Assembly (NCBI GenBank): GCA_018700215.1
Contig: JABIST010000014.1
Location: forward strand, 1-5,320
Length of the DNA stretch: 5,320 nucleotides
From: Dehalococcoidia bacterium
GTDB lineage: Bacteria > Chloroflexota > Dehalococcoidia > UBA2979
Direction: 5' to 3'
The number at the start of each line of letters is the position of its first letter. The first letter of the stretch is position 1. Of this stretch, positions 5,316 through 5,320 are shown in pieces. Position numbers and translations under genes: made by a program. The notes under the pieces are model-generated. The model searched no databases. It was not told where the DNA came from and saw only the letters and a program-made list of their open reading frames with translations.

Positions 5316-5320
5316 ATGCC
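5316..5320 (+). CDS. Start of a further gene, cut by the window end
   Basis: ATG at 5316 follows GAGGAG at a spacing of eight bases, a good initiation context. Only the start codon and two bases are inside the window, so the product cannot be named. Its position downstream of the ferric-reductase-like gene, in the same direction, makes it worth checking as a redox partner. Confidence 0.5.

Overview
The window is very GC-rich DNA from a bacterium. It carries three complete genes, the first bases of a fourth, one probable gene remnant and an unusual set of short structured repeats. The gene content (a LACTB2-like metallo-beta-lactamase-fold hydrolase, a PilJ-type chemoreceptor with stacked HAMP domains, and a haem-binding ferric-reductase-like membrane protein) and the strong preference for C-ended codons would suit a Chloroflexota (SAR202/Dehalococcoidia-like) genome. 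That assignment is an impression from sequence style, not a proven identification. No plasmid, phage, tRNA, rRNA or CRISPR signature is visible.

Layout. Positions 1-142 form a structured leader: two tandem ~30-bp units, each made of two tiny GAA-loop hairpins, then a longer stem-loop and a 14-bp palindrome over the ribosome binding site and start codon. Positions 143-1123 (+) encode the MBL-fold hydrolase. Positions 1100-1206 hold its stop-codon region, which occurs twice: the last codons (QPRYELS-stop) recur 83 bp downstream with different synonymous codons, and a third copy of the paired-hairpin unit lies between them. A strong minus-strand intrinsic terminator (1237-1269) ends the convergent gene at 1300-3738 (-), an 812-residue methyl-accepting chemotaxis protein. 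About 660 bp without an intact gene follow (3739-4397). Near its end this stretch contains what looks like the C-terminal end of a universal stress protein (about 4103-4278, +), apparently broken. Positions 4398-5192 (+) encode a six-helix ferric-reductase-like protein. A 123-bp gap then leads to a new start codon with a good Shine-Dalgarno sequence at 5316.

The genes do not form an obvious operon or pathway. The chemoreceptor is an orphan with no che or pil neighbour in view. The ferric-reductase-like protein lacks a visible redox partner, although the gene starting at 5316 could be one. The plus strand is strongly C-over-G skewed throughout. Plus-strand genes use NNC and GAA codons, while the minus-strand chemoreceptor uses GAG, CTG, GTG and GCG, which points to a replication-strand compositional asymmetry. 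The most unusual material is the paired mini-hairpin family and its apparent insertion at the 3' end of the hydrolase gene.
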